Below, piece by piece: positions 16,902 to 24,831 of a stretch of DNA of 64,000 nt. Both the position numbers and the translations under genes were made by a program. The stretch is from VAZQ01 sp963841105 (GTDB taxonomy: Bacteria > Pseudomonadota > Alphaproteobacteria > Rhizobiales > Xanthobacteraceae). Numbering within the stretch: the stretch's first letter is position 1; each line of letters begins with the position of its first letter. Location of the stretch: NCBI GenBank assembly GCA_963841105.1, contig CAWJCB010000034.1, positions 324,215 to 388,214 on the forward strand. The letters run 5' to 3'. The notes under the pieces are model-generated. The model saw only the letters and a program-made list of their open reading frames with translations. It was not told the DNA's origin and did no database searches.

Positions 16902-17915
16902 CTACCGGCCGGCGGCCTTGCGGACGAAGCGACCGTCGAAAGTCTTCGCCAGGTCGATCTTGCTGCCCTTTAGCTCATCGTCGAAAGCCAGCAGCATGTC
17001 CGCGGCCGATTTCATGCCGCCTTCAGGAATCATGCCCGTAACGGAATAGGCTTCCTTGTTCGCCTTGACCGCGGCAACATAGAGCGCCTTGTCGCCGAGG
17101 TAATATTCCTGCGGCACAGTTGCGGCGACCTCCTCCGGGCTCGCTTTCTCCAGCCATTTGAGAGTCCTGTAAAAGGCGTTGACGAGAGCCTGGACTGTGT
17201 TCGGATTCCGCTCGGCAAAGTCGTGCTTGAGATACAGGACGGCCGCGGGGTTCGAGCCGCCGAATATGGCGCGGGTTCCGGCTTCAGTCCGGCTGTCCGC
17301 GACAACCTTGATGTCGCCGTCCTGCTCCAGCTTGGTGATCACGGGGTCGAGATTTGAGATCGCGTCAATGTCCCCCTTTTTCACGGCGGCCACCGCCGAA
17401 GGGCCGATTCCCACGCCGATATAGGCGGCATCGGTCGGCTTGAGGCCAGCCTTGACCATCATGTACATGACGAAGAAGTTGGTTGACGAGCCCGGAGCGC
17501 TCACGCCGATCTTGGTTCCTTTGAGATCGGCGGCAGACTTGTACGTGTCCGCTCTATCCTTGCGCAATCCGACCACGATGCCGGGATAACGTCCAAGCTC
17601 GATGACGGCCCTGATGTCCTGACCCTTGGCCTGCATGCGAATCGTATGCTCGTAGGCGCCAGTGACGACATCGACCGAACCGCCGACCAGCGCCTGCAAC
17701 GATTGCGCCCCGCCGCGAAAATCGTTGATGGTGACGGCGAGGCCCTGCTCAGCAAAATACCCGAGCCGCTCGCAAAGGGTCAGCGGCAGATAATAGAGTG
17801 CAGTCTTGCCGCCCACGGCAAGCGTGACCTGCTTCTTCTCGAGAGCCTGGCCATTTGCAGCGCCCGCCGAAAATGCGAGCGCAAGCACGAGCACTGCGAG
17901 CCTGCGACCCTTCAT
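16902..17915 (-). CDS. ABC transporter substrate-binding protein (NMT1/SsuA-like)
   Basis: A signal peptide covers residues 1-23. The mature part has the NMT1/THI5-like fold of receptors for nitrate, sulfonate, taurine or pyrimidine precursors: YYLPLTLCERLGYFAEQGLAV, FRGGAQSLQALVGGSVDVVTG and LKGTKIGVSAPGSSTNFFV. It acts in the periplasm and feeds the permease encoded 38 bases upstream. The residues seen do not fix the ligand. It is the last component of an ATPase-PEBP-permease-receptor array. Confidence 0.88.
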   Translation of the reverse strand: MKGRRLAVLVLALAFSAGAANGQALEKKQVTLAVGGKTALYYLPLTLCERLGYFAEQGLAVTINDFRGGAQSLQALVGGSVDVVTGAYEHTIRMQAKGQDIRAVIELGRYPGIVVGLRKDRADTYKSAADLKGTKIGVSAPGSSTNFFVMYMMVKAGLKPTDAAYIGVGIGPSAVAAVKKGDIDAISNLDPVITKLEQDGDIKVVADSRTEAGTRAIFGGSNPAAVLYLKHDFAERNPNTVQALVNAFYRTLKWLEKASPEEVAATVPQEYYLGDKALYVAAVKANKEAYSVTGMIPEGGMKSAADMLLAFDDELKGSKIDLAKTFDGRFVRKAAGR

Positions 17916-17953
17916 CTCATCTTCCTTTCAGGGGAAACTCAAAATCGTCAGCC

Positions 17954-18769
17954 TCACGTGCGCGTCTCCGCGACCACCGGCCGCCACACCAGCAGCCGCC
18001 GTTCCGCCAGCGTCACCAGCCAATCGATCAAGATCACGAACGCGGTGAGCACCACCATGCCGGCGAACACGCCCGCCACGTCGAACACCCCCTCGGCCTG
18101 CTGGATGACGTAACCCAGGCCGGCGGCGGAGCCGAGATACTCACCGACAACCGCGCCGACGACCGCAAAGCCAACGGACGTATGCAGCGAGGAAAACATC
18201 CAGGAGAGCGCCGAGGGCCAATAAACGTGCCACATGAGCTGACGCTCATCCATGCCCAGCATGCGCGCATTTGCCAGAACCGTGGGGCTCACCTCCTTCA
18301 CCCCCTGGTAAACGTTGAAGAACACGATGGGAAATACCAGCGTAAAGCCGAGCGCCACCTTCGACCAGATGCCCAGCCCGAGCCAAAGCGCAAAAATCGG
18401 CGCCAGCACGATCCGGGGCAGCGCGTTGAACATTTTCACATAGGGGTCGAACACTGCCGCCAGCATCGGCTGACGCGCGAACCAAAACCCGATCAGGATT
18501 CCGGCAACCGAACCGGTGGCAAAAGCCAGAAGGGCTTCGAGCAGCGTAATCCACAAGTGATGCCAGATCGTGCCCTCGACGACCCATTTGATGATGCGAA
18601 CGGCAACATCGTATGGCGTGGAGAAGAAGAAGGGCGGCAGAACCTGCACGCCCGCGATCGGAACGGTGGTCAACAGCTGCCAGAGAACAACGGCCACGAG
18701 GGCGACGAGAAACTGCAGCCAATGCAGGGTTGCGCGGGACACGCGACGATCAGACCCATGGCCCGCCAT
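17954..18769 (-). CDS. ABC transporter permease (SsuC/TauC-like)
   Basis: I start at the ATG at 18769 (MAGHGSDRR), because the longer frame would overlap the upstream PEBP gene. The 271-residue protein has about six membrane helices and the cytoplasmic coupling loop NARMLGMDERQLMWHVYWPSA, residues about 175-195, that docks on the ATPase. It belongs to the binding-protein-dependent permeases of the nitrate/sulfonate/taurine type. It lies between the PEBP gene and the receptor gene on the same strand. Confidence 0.88.
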   Translation of the reverse strand: MAGHGSDRRVSRATLHWLQFLVALVAVVLWQLLTTVPIAGVQVLPPFFFSTPYDVAVRIIKWVVEGTIWHHLWITLLEALLAFATGSVAGILIGFWFARQPMLAAVFDPYVKMFNALPRIVLAPIFALWLGLGIWSKVALGFTLVFPIVFFNVYQGVKEVSPTVLANARMLGMDERQLMWHVYWPSALSWMFSSLHTSVGFAVVGAVVGEYLGSAAGLGYVIQQAEGVFDVAGVFAGMVVLTAFVILIDWLVTLAERRLLVWRPVVAETRT

Positions 18770-18803
18770 GGCGGCGCTTCCGCTTGCCCGGCCGCGAAAC
18801 AGC

Positions 18804-19373
18804 TTATGGCTTCGAGAACGTGCCGATGATTCCAGTCGCGCCCTTGGCATGGCCGTCAAGAGCCTTCATCACCTCGTCGCGCGTCATGCCGGCTTGCAAG
18901 GCCTTTGGCTCCAGGTCGGTCGCGATCAAGGTGAACGTATAATGGTGCGGAGCGCCAGGGGGCGTGCAGGGACCGAAATAGTGCGCGAGGCTCATGGTGC
19001 TCTTGCCGCCGACATACTTGTCGGTCTGCTGGCTCGTCTCACCCTCGGCAAAGCCGCTGACCGAAGCCGGAATGCCGTAAGCCACCCAATGCACCACCCC
19101 GAGCCCGTTACGGCCTTCGGGATCGTACATGATAAGCGCGTAGCTCTTGGTGCCGGCCGGCGGGTTTGACCACGATAACGCCGGTGAAACATTCTCACCA
19201 ACGCAGTTCGGGTTCTGCTTGTTGTTGCCGGCCATCTTCGTCGCCAACCGCTCGCCGTCCTTGAACGAGGAAGAGGTGACGGTGAACACGCCCTGCGCAT
19301 GGGCACTATGTGCGCACCAGGCGAAGGCCAGCACCGCGGCACCGGCAAAAGCGAGATATCGCATCGCAATCAT
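18804..19373 (-). CDS. secreted PEBP family protein (YbhB/YbcL-like)
   Basis: After a signal peptide (about residues 1-26, ending AHAQG) the protein shows the phosphatidylethanolamine-binding-protein motifs: YALIMYDPEGRNGLGVVHWV, with the DPE motif near residue 85, and YFGPCTPPGAPHHYTFTLIA near 130-150. The bacterial family binds small anionic ligands, but its role is unclear. Its position between an ABC ATPase gene and its permease gene on the same strand is unusual, and suggests either insertion into an operon or a role linked to the transported compound. ATG at 19364 is an alternative start. Confidence 0.85.
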   Translation of the reverse strand: MIAMRYLAFAGAAVLAFAWCAHSAHAQGVFTVTSSSFKDGERLATKMAGNNKQNPNCVGENVSPALSWSNPPAGTKSYALIMYDPEGRNGLGVVHWVAYGIPASVSGFAEGETSQQTDKYVGGKSTMSLAHYFGPCTPPGAPHHYTFTLIATDLEPKALQAGMTRDEVMKALDGHAKGATGIIGTFSKP

Positions 19374-19457
19374 GAGGTTTCTCCATCGGTGGCTCGATCG
19401 GATATTGATCGGATCTTGATCCTGTCTTGCCGTGAAAGTGTATGCGCCCTCGGCACG

Positions 19458-20330
19458 TCAAGGCAATCGTTCCACGCTGTCGCCGCCGCCACGCTGGGCA
19501 TAGGCCTTGAGCACTTCGTTCTTCAAGACAGCCCAGACCTCGCGGTGCAGATCCTGAAAAGCACGCTCGGTCTTGATCTCCGCGATATCGCGCGGGCGCG
19601 CCAGCGCCACCTTCCACTCGTCAATCACATAGGCGGCCGGACCTGCCGACATGATCACCACGCGATCGGAGAGGGCGATCGCTTCTTCCAGGTCGTGAGT
19701 CACAAAGAGCACCGCCTTGCGATCGGCACTCCAGAGGTCGAGCAGAAGGTTGCCCATGATCTGGCGGGTCTGCGCGTCCAGCGGACCGAATGGCTCGTCC
19801 ATCAACAGGATTTTCGGATGCCGAATGAGCACCTGCGCAAGCCCCACCCGCTTTCTCTGACCGCCCGAGAGCATATGTGGGTAGCGGTCGCGAAACTCGC
19901 CCAGCCCCACGCGATCGAGCCAATCCTGCGCGCGCGCCCGCGCTTGCCCGCTTGCAATACCGGCGGTTTCCAGACCCACCGCAACGTTCTCCAGCGCGCT
20001 CTTCCAAGGAAACAGCGCTTCCGCCTGGAAGAGATAGCCCGCCTGCCTGTTAAGGCCGGCAAGGCGTGTGCCGAAGATGTCAACGTGACCGGCCGAAGGC
20101 GCAATGAGTCCTGCCGCTATATTGAGCAAGGTCGATTTGCCGCAACCGGTAGGACCAACGATGGCGACAAACTCACCGTCCGCCACCGAAATCGACGTGC
20201 TCTTAACTGCGGGGTAACCGGCGCCGTCAACGAGGCGGAAGGTAACCGCGACTTCGCGAAGCGCAATTGCCTGCCCGTCTGCGCCGGGGCTGGCGGCGGA
20301 GCCAATCGCTTTATCTGTGGTGCGCGCCAC
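19458..20330 (-). CDS. ABC transporter ATP-binding protein (SsuB/TauB-like)
   Basis: All nucleotide-binding motifs are present: Walker A GPTGCGKST near residue 60, Q-loop YLFQAEALFPW, signature LSGGQRKR, Walker B ILLMDEPFG and switch histidine in VTHDLEEAI. The 290-residue size and Walker region fit ATPases of sulfonate/taurine/nitrate-type importers. It powers the permease at 17954-18769, even though a PEBP gene intervenes. It starts only about 30 bases after the end of ilvC on the same strand, so read-through from ilvC is possible. Confidence 0.9.
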   Translation of the reverse strand: MARTTDKAIGSAASPGADGQAIALREVAVTFRLVDGAGYPAVKSTSISVADGEFVAIVGPTGCGKSTLLNIAAGLIAPSAGHVDIFGTRLAGLNRQAGYLFQAEALFPWKSALENVAVGLETAGIASGQARARAQDWLDRVGLGEFRDRYPHMLSGGQRKRVGLAQVLIRHPKILLMDEPFGPLDAQTRQIMGNLLLDLWSADRKAVLFVTHDLEEAIALSDRVVIMSAGPAAYVIDEWKVALARPRDIAEIKTERAFQDLHREVWAVLKNEVLKAYAQRGGGDSVERLP

Positions 20331-20361
20331 TCTTTGTCCCTCGGCGCCAGGGCGCCGTCCG

Positions 20362-21381
20362 CTAATTTCGACTGCGGTCCACCAGTGCCCGCTGCTTGAT
20401 CCAGGGCATCATCGCCCGCAGCTTGGCGCCCACCTCCTCGATGGGATGCGCGGCCATCTTCGCGCGCATGGCTTTGAACGAGGTTTGATTGACTCGATTC
20501 TCCAGCATCCAGTTACGGGTGAAAATGCCGCTCTGGATATCGGCGAGAATGCGTTTCATCTCGGCGCGGGCAGCCTCGTTCACCACCCGGGGGCCGGAGA
20601 CATATTCCCCATACTCAGCCGTGTTGGAGACCGAGTAATTCATGTTGGCGATGCCGCCCTCGTAGATGAGGTCGACAATCAGCTTCACCTCGTGAACGCA
20701 TTCGAAATAGGCCATCTCCGGCGCGTAGCCGGCCTCCACCAGCGTCTCGTATCCCGCCTTCATCAACTCGACCAATCCGCCGCAAAGCACTGATTGCTCT
20801 CCGAACAAATCGGTCTCGCATTCCTCCCGGAAGGTCGTCTCAATGATGCCGGCGCGCCCGCCGCCGATTGCGGCCCCATAAGAGAGCGTCAGATCATGGG
20901 CGTTGCCCGAGACATCCTTGTGCACCGCCATCAACACCGGAACCCCGGCTCCGCGCTGATACTCCGCGCGCACGGTATGACCGGGACCCTTGGGCGCGAT
21001 CATCATGACGTCGAGGTCGGCGCGCGGCTCAATCAGGTTGAAATGAATGTTGAGCCCGTGGGCAAACATCAGAGCGGCGCCATTCTTCATGTTGCCGGCG
21101 AGATGATCGCGATAGATGTCAGCCTGCAATTCGTCGGGCGTGAGCATCATCAGCACGTCCGCCCATTTCGCGGCTTCGGCCACCTCCATGACCTTAAGCT
21201 TCTCGGCCTGCGCCTTCTGCACGCCTTGCGAGCCTTTGCGCAGCGCGACCGCCACATCCTTGACGCCGGAATCGCGCAGATTGAGCGCATGGGCATGGCC
21301 CTGGCTGCCGTAGCCGATGATGCCGACTTTCTTGCCTTTGATCAGATTGATGTCCGCATCGCTATCGTAATAAACGCGCAT
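20362..21381 (-). CDS. ilvC: ketol-acid reductoisomerase
   Basis: The 339-residue class I enzyme converts acetolactate or acetohydroxybutyrate to the dihydroxy acids of valine and isoleucine synthesis, using NADPH and magnesium. The nucleotide-binding loop is GIIGYGSQGHAHALNLRDSG at residues 20-39. The metal-binding helices of the knotted domain include ETFREECETDLFGEQSVLCGG and the LIVDLIYEGGIANMNYSVSN region. Full length. It is separated from ilvN by a HigBA toxin-antitoxin pair on the same strand. Confidence 0.97.
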   Translation of the reverse strand: MRVYYDSDADINLIKGKKVGIIGYGSQGHAHALNLRDSGVKDVAVALRKGSQGVQKAQAEKLKVMEVAEAAKWADVLMMLTPDELQADIYRDHLAGNMKNGAALMFAHGLNIHFNLIEPRADLDVMMIAPKGPGHTVRAEYQRGAGVPVLMAVHKDVSGNAHDLTLSYGAAIGGGRAGIIETTFREECETDLFGEQSVLCGGLVELMKAGYETLVEAGYAPEMAYFECVHEVKLIVDLIYEGGIANMNYSVSNTAEYGEYVSGPRVVNEAARAEMKRILADIQSGIFTRNWMLENRVNQTSFKAMRAKMAAHPIEEVGAKLRAMMPWIKQRALVDRSRN

Positions 21382-21407
21382 GGCTTACCCTTTGGCTTAT
21401 GCAATGA

Positions 21408-21701
21408 TTATGCGGCCTTGGCGACGTAACGCTTCACCTTGATCTGGCCAGCGCGTTTATGAATCTGAGCTACCTCATATGCAACCTGCATCCGCAGGAG
21501 ATGATCGACATCAGGACCAAACGCCTTGTGAATACGCAACGCCATCTCTGCCGTTAACTCCGATTTGCCGTTGATCAGGTCCGACAACGTCGCGCGCCTC
21601 ACACCTAGGATGTCCGCAGCCTTGGTGATTGATAGGCCGAGCGGCTCAAGAATCGCGTAATAGATTACCCGACCAACGTGAGGAGGATTTTTCATCGCCA
21701 T
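21408..21701 (-). CDS. higA: HigA-family antitoxin
   Basis: The 97-residue protein carries a helix-turn-helix of the HigA/VapI type: LSITKAADILGVRRATLSDLINGKSEL, residues 23-49, followed by MALRIHKAFG. HigA binds and neutralises the HigB ribonuclease and represses the pair. It lies two bases after higB, in the typical toxin-first order. A GTACGG...CCGTAC palindrome upstream of higB is a likely binding site. Stop-to-start distance to ilvC is about 25 bases. Confidence 0.9.
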   Translation of the reverse strand: MAMKNPPHVGRVIYYAILEPLGLSITKAADILGVRRATLSDLINGKSELTAEMALRIHKAFGPDVDHLLRMQVAYEVAQIHKRAGQIKVKRYVAKAA

Positions 21702-21703
21702 CG

Positions 21704-21994
21704 TTACTTCCTGTGATAATCCTCGAGATCAACATCCACGACGTCCTCCCCAACCACCCGAAAAGTCAACCTAAAGTTACCACTCACCCAAACGCTCCAT
21801 TCTCTGCGCCGCGCTCCTTTGAGTTGATGCAATCGCCAGCCCGGGAATAATCCTACTTGGTTTACATTTCGCGCCTGCTCAATGGCGTGAAGAATGCCTT
21901 CCACTTTCGATACGAGATCACCGCGAACCCCGCGCGCATCGCCAGTGTCATAGAGACGCTTAAGCCCCTTATGCCGGAAGCTTCTTATCCGCAT
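21704..21994 (-). CDS. higB: HigB-family (RelE fold) toxin
   Basis: The 96-residue protein shows the HigB/plasmid-maintenance killer pattern: FRHKGLKRLYDTGDARGV near the start, then LHQLKGARRREWSVWVSGNFRLTF and a terminal VVDVDLEDYH, where the final histidine/aspartate residues are typical of the ribosome-dependent mRNA endonuclease. All core segments are intact, so it is probably functional. It is the first gene of the higBA pair and lies between ilvN and ilvC. Confidence 0.9.
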   Translation of the reverse strand: MRIRSFRHKGLKRLYDTGDARGVRGDLVSKVEGILHAIEQARNVNQVGLFPGWRLHQLKGARRREWSVWVSGNFRLTFRVVGEDVVDVDLEDYHRK

Positions 21995-21999
21995 GGACG

Positions 22000-22022
22000 C
22001 TTGTACGGCCTAACCGTACGAG
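22000..22022. promoter_or_regulatory. palindromic operator-like site upstream of higB
   Basis: CTTGTACGG and CCGTACGAG are separated by five bases. The GTACGG/CCGTAC core is a perfect inverted repeat whose centre lies about 17 bases before the higB ATG. Position and symmetry fit autorepression by HigA, which is inferred. Confidence 0.55.
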
Positions 22023-22033
22023 AGTCAAATCCA

Positions 22034-22579
22034 TCACATCCCCTCCGGTCCTCGCCCGATCGCCACAATGCCGGTGCGCGAGACTTCGACCAGGCCAAGC
22101 GGAAGCATCAGCGCGACGAAGCTCTCGATCTTTTCGCTGGCGCCGGTGATCTCGAAGACGAAGCTCTCCGTCGATGCATCGATGACGCGGGCGCGAAAGG
22201 CATCGGCGAGCCGCAAGGCCTCCATGCGATGCTCACCCTTGCCGCGCACCTTGACCATCGCAAGCTCGCGCTCGATATGCGGTCCGGCAACCGTCATGTC
22301 GATCACGCGGTGCACCGGCACGAGCCGATCGAGCTGGTTCTTGATCTGCTCGATGACCATCGGCGTTCCGCGAGTGACAATGGTGATGCGCGACAAATGC
22401 CGCTCGTGCTCGGTCTCCGAGACGGTGAGCAATTCGATGTTGTAGCCGCGTCCGGAGAACAGCCCAATGACCCGGGCCAGAACCCCCGGCTCGTTGTCGA
22501 CCAGAACGGACAGAGTATGCGTCTCGGCCTGCTGCGTCAGGGTCGCAGCAGGATAATGGGAGGTGCTTGCCACGTTCAC
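22034..22579 (-). CDS. ilvN: acetolactate synthase small (regulatory) subunit
   Basis: The 181-residue protein has the ACT domain that binds valine: HTLSVLVDNEPGVLARVIGLFSGRGYNIE at residues 23-51, followed by the conserved SETEHERHLSRITIV and a C-terminal ACT-like half. It activates the large subunit and gives feedback inhibition. Its ATG overlaps the ilvB stop (ATGA at 22576), so the two subunits are coupled in translation and share the attenuated ilvB transcript. Equivalent to ilvH in other naming. Confidence 0.95.
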   Translation of the reverse strand: MNVASTSHYPAATLTQQAETHTLSVLVDNEPGVLARVIGLFSGRGYNIELLTVSETEHERHLSRITIVTRGTPMVIEQIKNQLDRLVPVHRVIDMTVAGPHIERELAMVKVRGKGEHRMEALRLADAFRARVIDASTESFVFEITGASEKIESFVALMLPLGLVEVSRTGIVAIGRGPEGM

Positions 22580-24336
22580 ACCATCACCTTGCCCTCTTCG
22601 GTCACGGCATCCTCGGCGCTCAGCGCGGAATCCCCGAGCAGCATCTCGTTATGCGCGCGCCCGGAAGGGATCATGGGGAAGCAGTTCTCGGCCGGGTCAA
22701 CGACGCAATCGAAGATCACCGCCTTGTCCACGTCGATCATCTCCTTGATGGCGGCATCGAGATCCCCCGGCCGTTCGCATCGAATGCCGACGGCGTGATA
22801 GGCTTCCGCAAGCTTCACGAAGTCCGGCAGCGCGTCCATGTAGCTCTCGGCATACCGGCCGCCGTGGAGGAGCTCCTGCCACTGACGCACCATGCCCATA
22901 TACTTGTTGTTGAGAATAAAAATCTTGATTGGCAGCCGATACTGCGCCGCCGTCAACATCTCCTGCATGGTCATCAGCACCGAAGCCTCGCCGGCGATGT
23001 CGATGACCAGTGAGTCGGGGTGTGCAAGCTGCACCCCTACCGCGGCCGGCAGCCCATATCCCATGGTGCCGAGGCCGCCGGACGTCATCCACCGGTTGGG
23101 CTCCTCGAAACGATAGAATTGCGCGGCCCACATCTGATGCTGACCCACTTCCGTCGTGATGTAGGTGTCGCGGTGCCTGGTCAACTCGTACAAGCGCTGG
23201 ATGGCATATTGCGGTTTGATCATCTCGTTCGAGTTTCTATAGGCGAGCGACTTGCGCGCACGCCATTGATCGATCTGTTTCCACCACGCATTGAGAGACT
23301 GTTTGGCCGGCTGTTTTGCGCTCGAGCGCCAAAGGCGGATCATGTCGTCAAGCACGTGGCCGCAATCGCCGATGATCGGGATATCGACCTTGACGTTCTT
23401 GTTGATCGAGGCGGGATCGATATCGACGTGGATCTTGCTTGAGGCCGGCGAAAACGCATCGAGCCGGCCGGTGATGCGGTCATCGAAGCGGGCTCCGATA
23501 CAGATCATCACATCGCAACCGTGCATCGCCAGATTGGCCTCCAGGGTGCCGTGCATGCCCAGCATCCCCAGCCATTGCGGATCGGATGCGGCATAGGCGC
23601 CCAGACCCATCAAGGTTGACGTAATGGGAAATCCGGTGAGCTTCACCAGCTCGCGCAGCATCTCGCACGCCCCGACGCCGGAATTGATGACGCCACCTCC
23701 GGTGTAGAAGAGAGGGCGCCTCGCTCGCTGCATCAGGTCGACGGCAGCCTGGATGCGGTCGAGGTCGCCCTTGACCTTCGGCCGGTAGCCCTTGTGCGGG
23801 AAATCATTGGGCTTCGAATAGACGCCGGTGGCGAACTGTATGTCCTTCGGAACATCGACCACCACCGGACCTGGGCGCCCGCTCCTCGCGATGTGGAATG
23901 CCTCGTGCAGAACCCGCGGCAGATCTGCGATGTTCTTCACGAGGTAATTGTGCTTGGTGCAGGGTCTGGTGATGCCCACCGTATCGCATTCCTGAAAAGC
24001 GTCGTTGCCGATCAGATGCGTCGGCACCTGTCCCGTCACACAGACCAGCGGGATGGAATCCATGAGGGCGTCAGTGAGTCCGGTGACGGCGTTGGTAGCG
24101 CCCGGCCCGGAGGTGACGAGAACGCACCCCACCTTCCCCGACGAGCGCGCATAACCCTCGGCCGCGTGAACCGCGCCCTGCTCATGCCGCACCAGGATGT
24201 GCTTGACCTTCTGCTGGTGGAACAGGGCGTCGTAGATGGGCAGCACCGCGCCGCCGGGATAGCCGAAGAGGTGCTCGACACCTTGGTCGGCAAGTGCCCT
24301 GATCACCATCTCGGCGCCCGTCATCTCTGTAGTCAT
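22576..24336 (-). CDS. ilvB: acetolactate synthase large (catalytic) subunit
   Basis: The 586-residue thiamine-diphosphate enzyme makes acetolactate from pyruvate and acetohydroxybutyrate from pyruvate plus oxobutyrate. Visible landmarks are the N-terminal GAEMVIRALADQGVEHLFGYPGGAV with EQGAVHAAEGYAR containing the catalytic glutamate, the FAD-binding middle domain, and the C-terminal cofactor motif with DIAGEASVLMTMQE and LNNKYMGMVRQWQ. One substitution in the usual GDAS motif (here GEAS) is seen in many rhizobial IlvI proteins. It is controlled by a leader-peptide attenuator at 24371-24488. Equivalent to ilvI. Confidence 0.96.
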   Translation of the reverse strand: MTTEMTGAEMVIRALADQGVEHLFGYPGGAVLPIYDALFHQQKVKHILVRHEQGAVHAAEGYARSSGKVGCVLVTSGPGATNAVTGLTDALMDSIPLVCVTGQVPTHLIGNDAFQECDTVGITRPCTKHNYLVKNIADLPRVLHEAFHIARSGRPGPVVVDVPKDIQFATGVYSKPNDFPHKGYRPKVKGDLDRIQAAVDLMQRARRPLFYTGGGVINSGVGACEMLRELVKLTGFPITSTLMGLGAYAASDPQWLGMLGMHGTLEANLAMHGCDVMICIGARFDDRITGRLDAFSPASSKIHVDIDPASINKNVKVDIPIIGDCGHVLDDMIRLWRSSAKQPAKQSLNAWWKQIDQWRARKSLAYRNSNEMIKPQYAIQRLYELTRHRDTYITTEVGQHQMWAAQFYRFEEPNRWMTSGGLGTMGYGLPAAVGVQLAHPDSLVIDIAGEASVLMTMQEMLTAAQYRLPIKIFILNNKYMGMVRQWQELLHGGRYAESYMDALPDFVKLAEAYHAVGIRCERPGDLDAAIKEMIDVDKAVIFDCVVDPAENCFPMIPSGRAHNEMLLGDSALSAEDAVTEEGKVMV

Positions 24337-24370
24337 TGTCGATCCTTTGGCCTCGGGGTTGTTGCACCCA

Positions 24371-24447
24371 AAATAAAAAAGGGCCGCTCGGCCCTAAATG
24401 CGCACCGCCTCCGTAGCCGATGGGTTCAACCATCGGCGGCGGTGCGC
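24371..24447 (-). terminator. ilvB attenuator: protector stem plus intrinsic terminator
   Basis: Read on the minus strand, GGCGCACCGCC and GGCGGTGCGC (24400-24447) form a long outer stem with an inner GCCGATGG/CCATCGGC stem. Immediately after comes GGGCCGAGCGGCCC followed by TTTTTTATTT, a textbook terminator (24371-24394). The outer stem overlaps the end of the leader peptide frame, so ribosome position decides which structure forms. This is classical transcription attenuation of ilvBN in response to charged Ile/Val/Leu tRNA. Confidence 0.85.
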
Positions 24448-24488
24448 CTAAGTACGATTACAAGAGTTTTTATAATAAAATTGCGCAT
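24426..24488 (-). CDS. ilvB leader peptide (20 aa)
   Basis: The 20-residue frame begins ATG at 24488 and ends TGA at 24426. It contains FII and LVIVL, that is seven branched-chain codons in nine positions, followed by RRTAADG. It lies directly upstream of the attenuator stems and terminator of ilvB. Stalling at the Ile/Val/Leu codons when the cognate charged tRNAs are scarce would prevent terminator formation. The peptide itself probably has no other function. Confidence 0.85.
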   Translation of the reverse strand: MRNFIIKTLVIVLRRTAADG

Positions 24489-24619
24489 GATGAGGCGGTT
24501 TCGATGTTTCGTTGCGCTAAGATATAGTGCAGATGACAAACCGTCAAGCAATCTTGCTTAAGCAGCCCTTGGCTAAATAGGCGCGGAACTCGAAAACGAA
24601 AACGACGTACGGATCGACA

Positions 24620-24775
24620 ATGGCTTTCGTCATCGACGAGGCGGCAGCCGGTGAGGAATGCAAGCTACCTGTTCACCTTGACCCATTCCCACTCGCTGGC
24701 GCGGACGGCACAAGCCGCCCGCGTGCCGCTCTTCAGATCTTGATACGAACGAAGGCGAGGCCACTCGGCATTTGA
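24620..24775 (+). CDS. doubtful small ORF upstream of msrQ (51 aa)
   Basis: An ATG opens a 51-codon frame (MAFVIDEAAAGEECKLP at its start) that ends about 57 bases before the msrQ start. Composition of the first half is protein-like; the second half is arginine-rich. No family is recognised and no strong ribosome site precedes it. It could be a remnant of a displaced gene. Confidence 0.2.
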   Translation: MAFVIDEAAAGEECKLPVHLDPFPLAGADGTSRPRAALQILIRTKARPLGI

Positions 24776-24831
24776 TTGGGCGTGATCGAGGATACCTATA
24801 TGTTGGCACGTCACCTGGAGCGAAATCGCGC

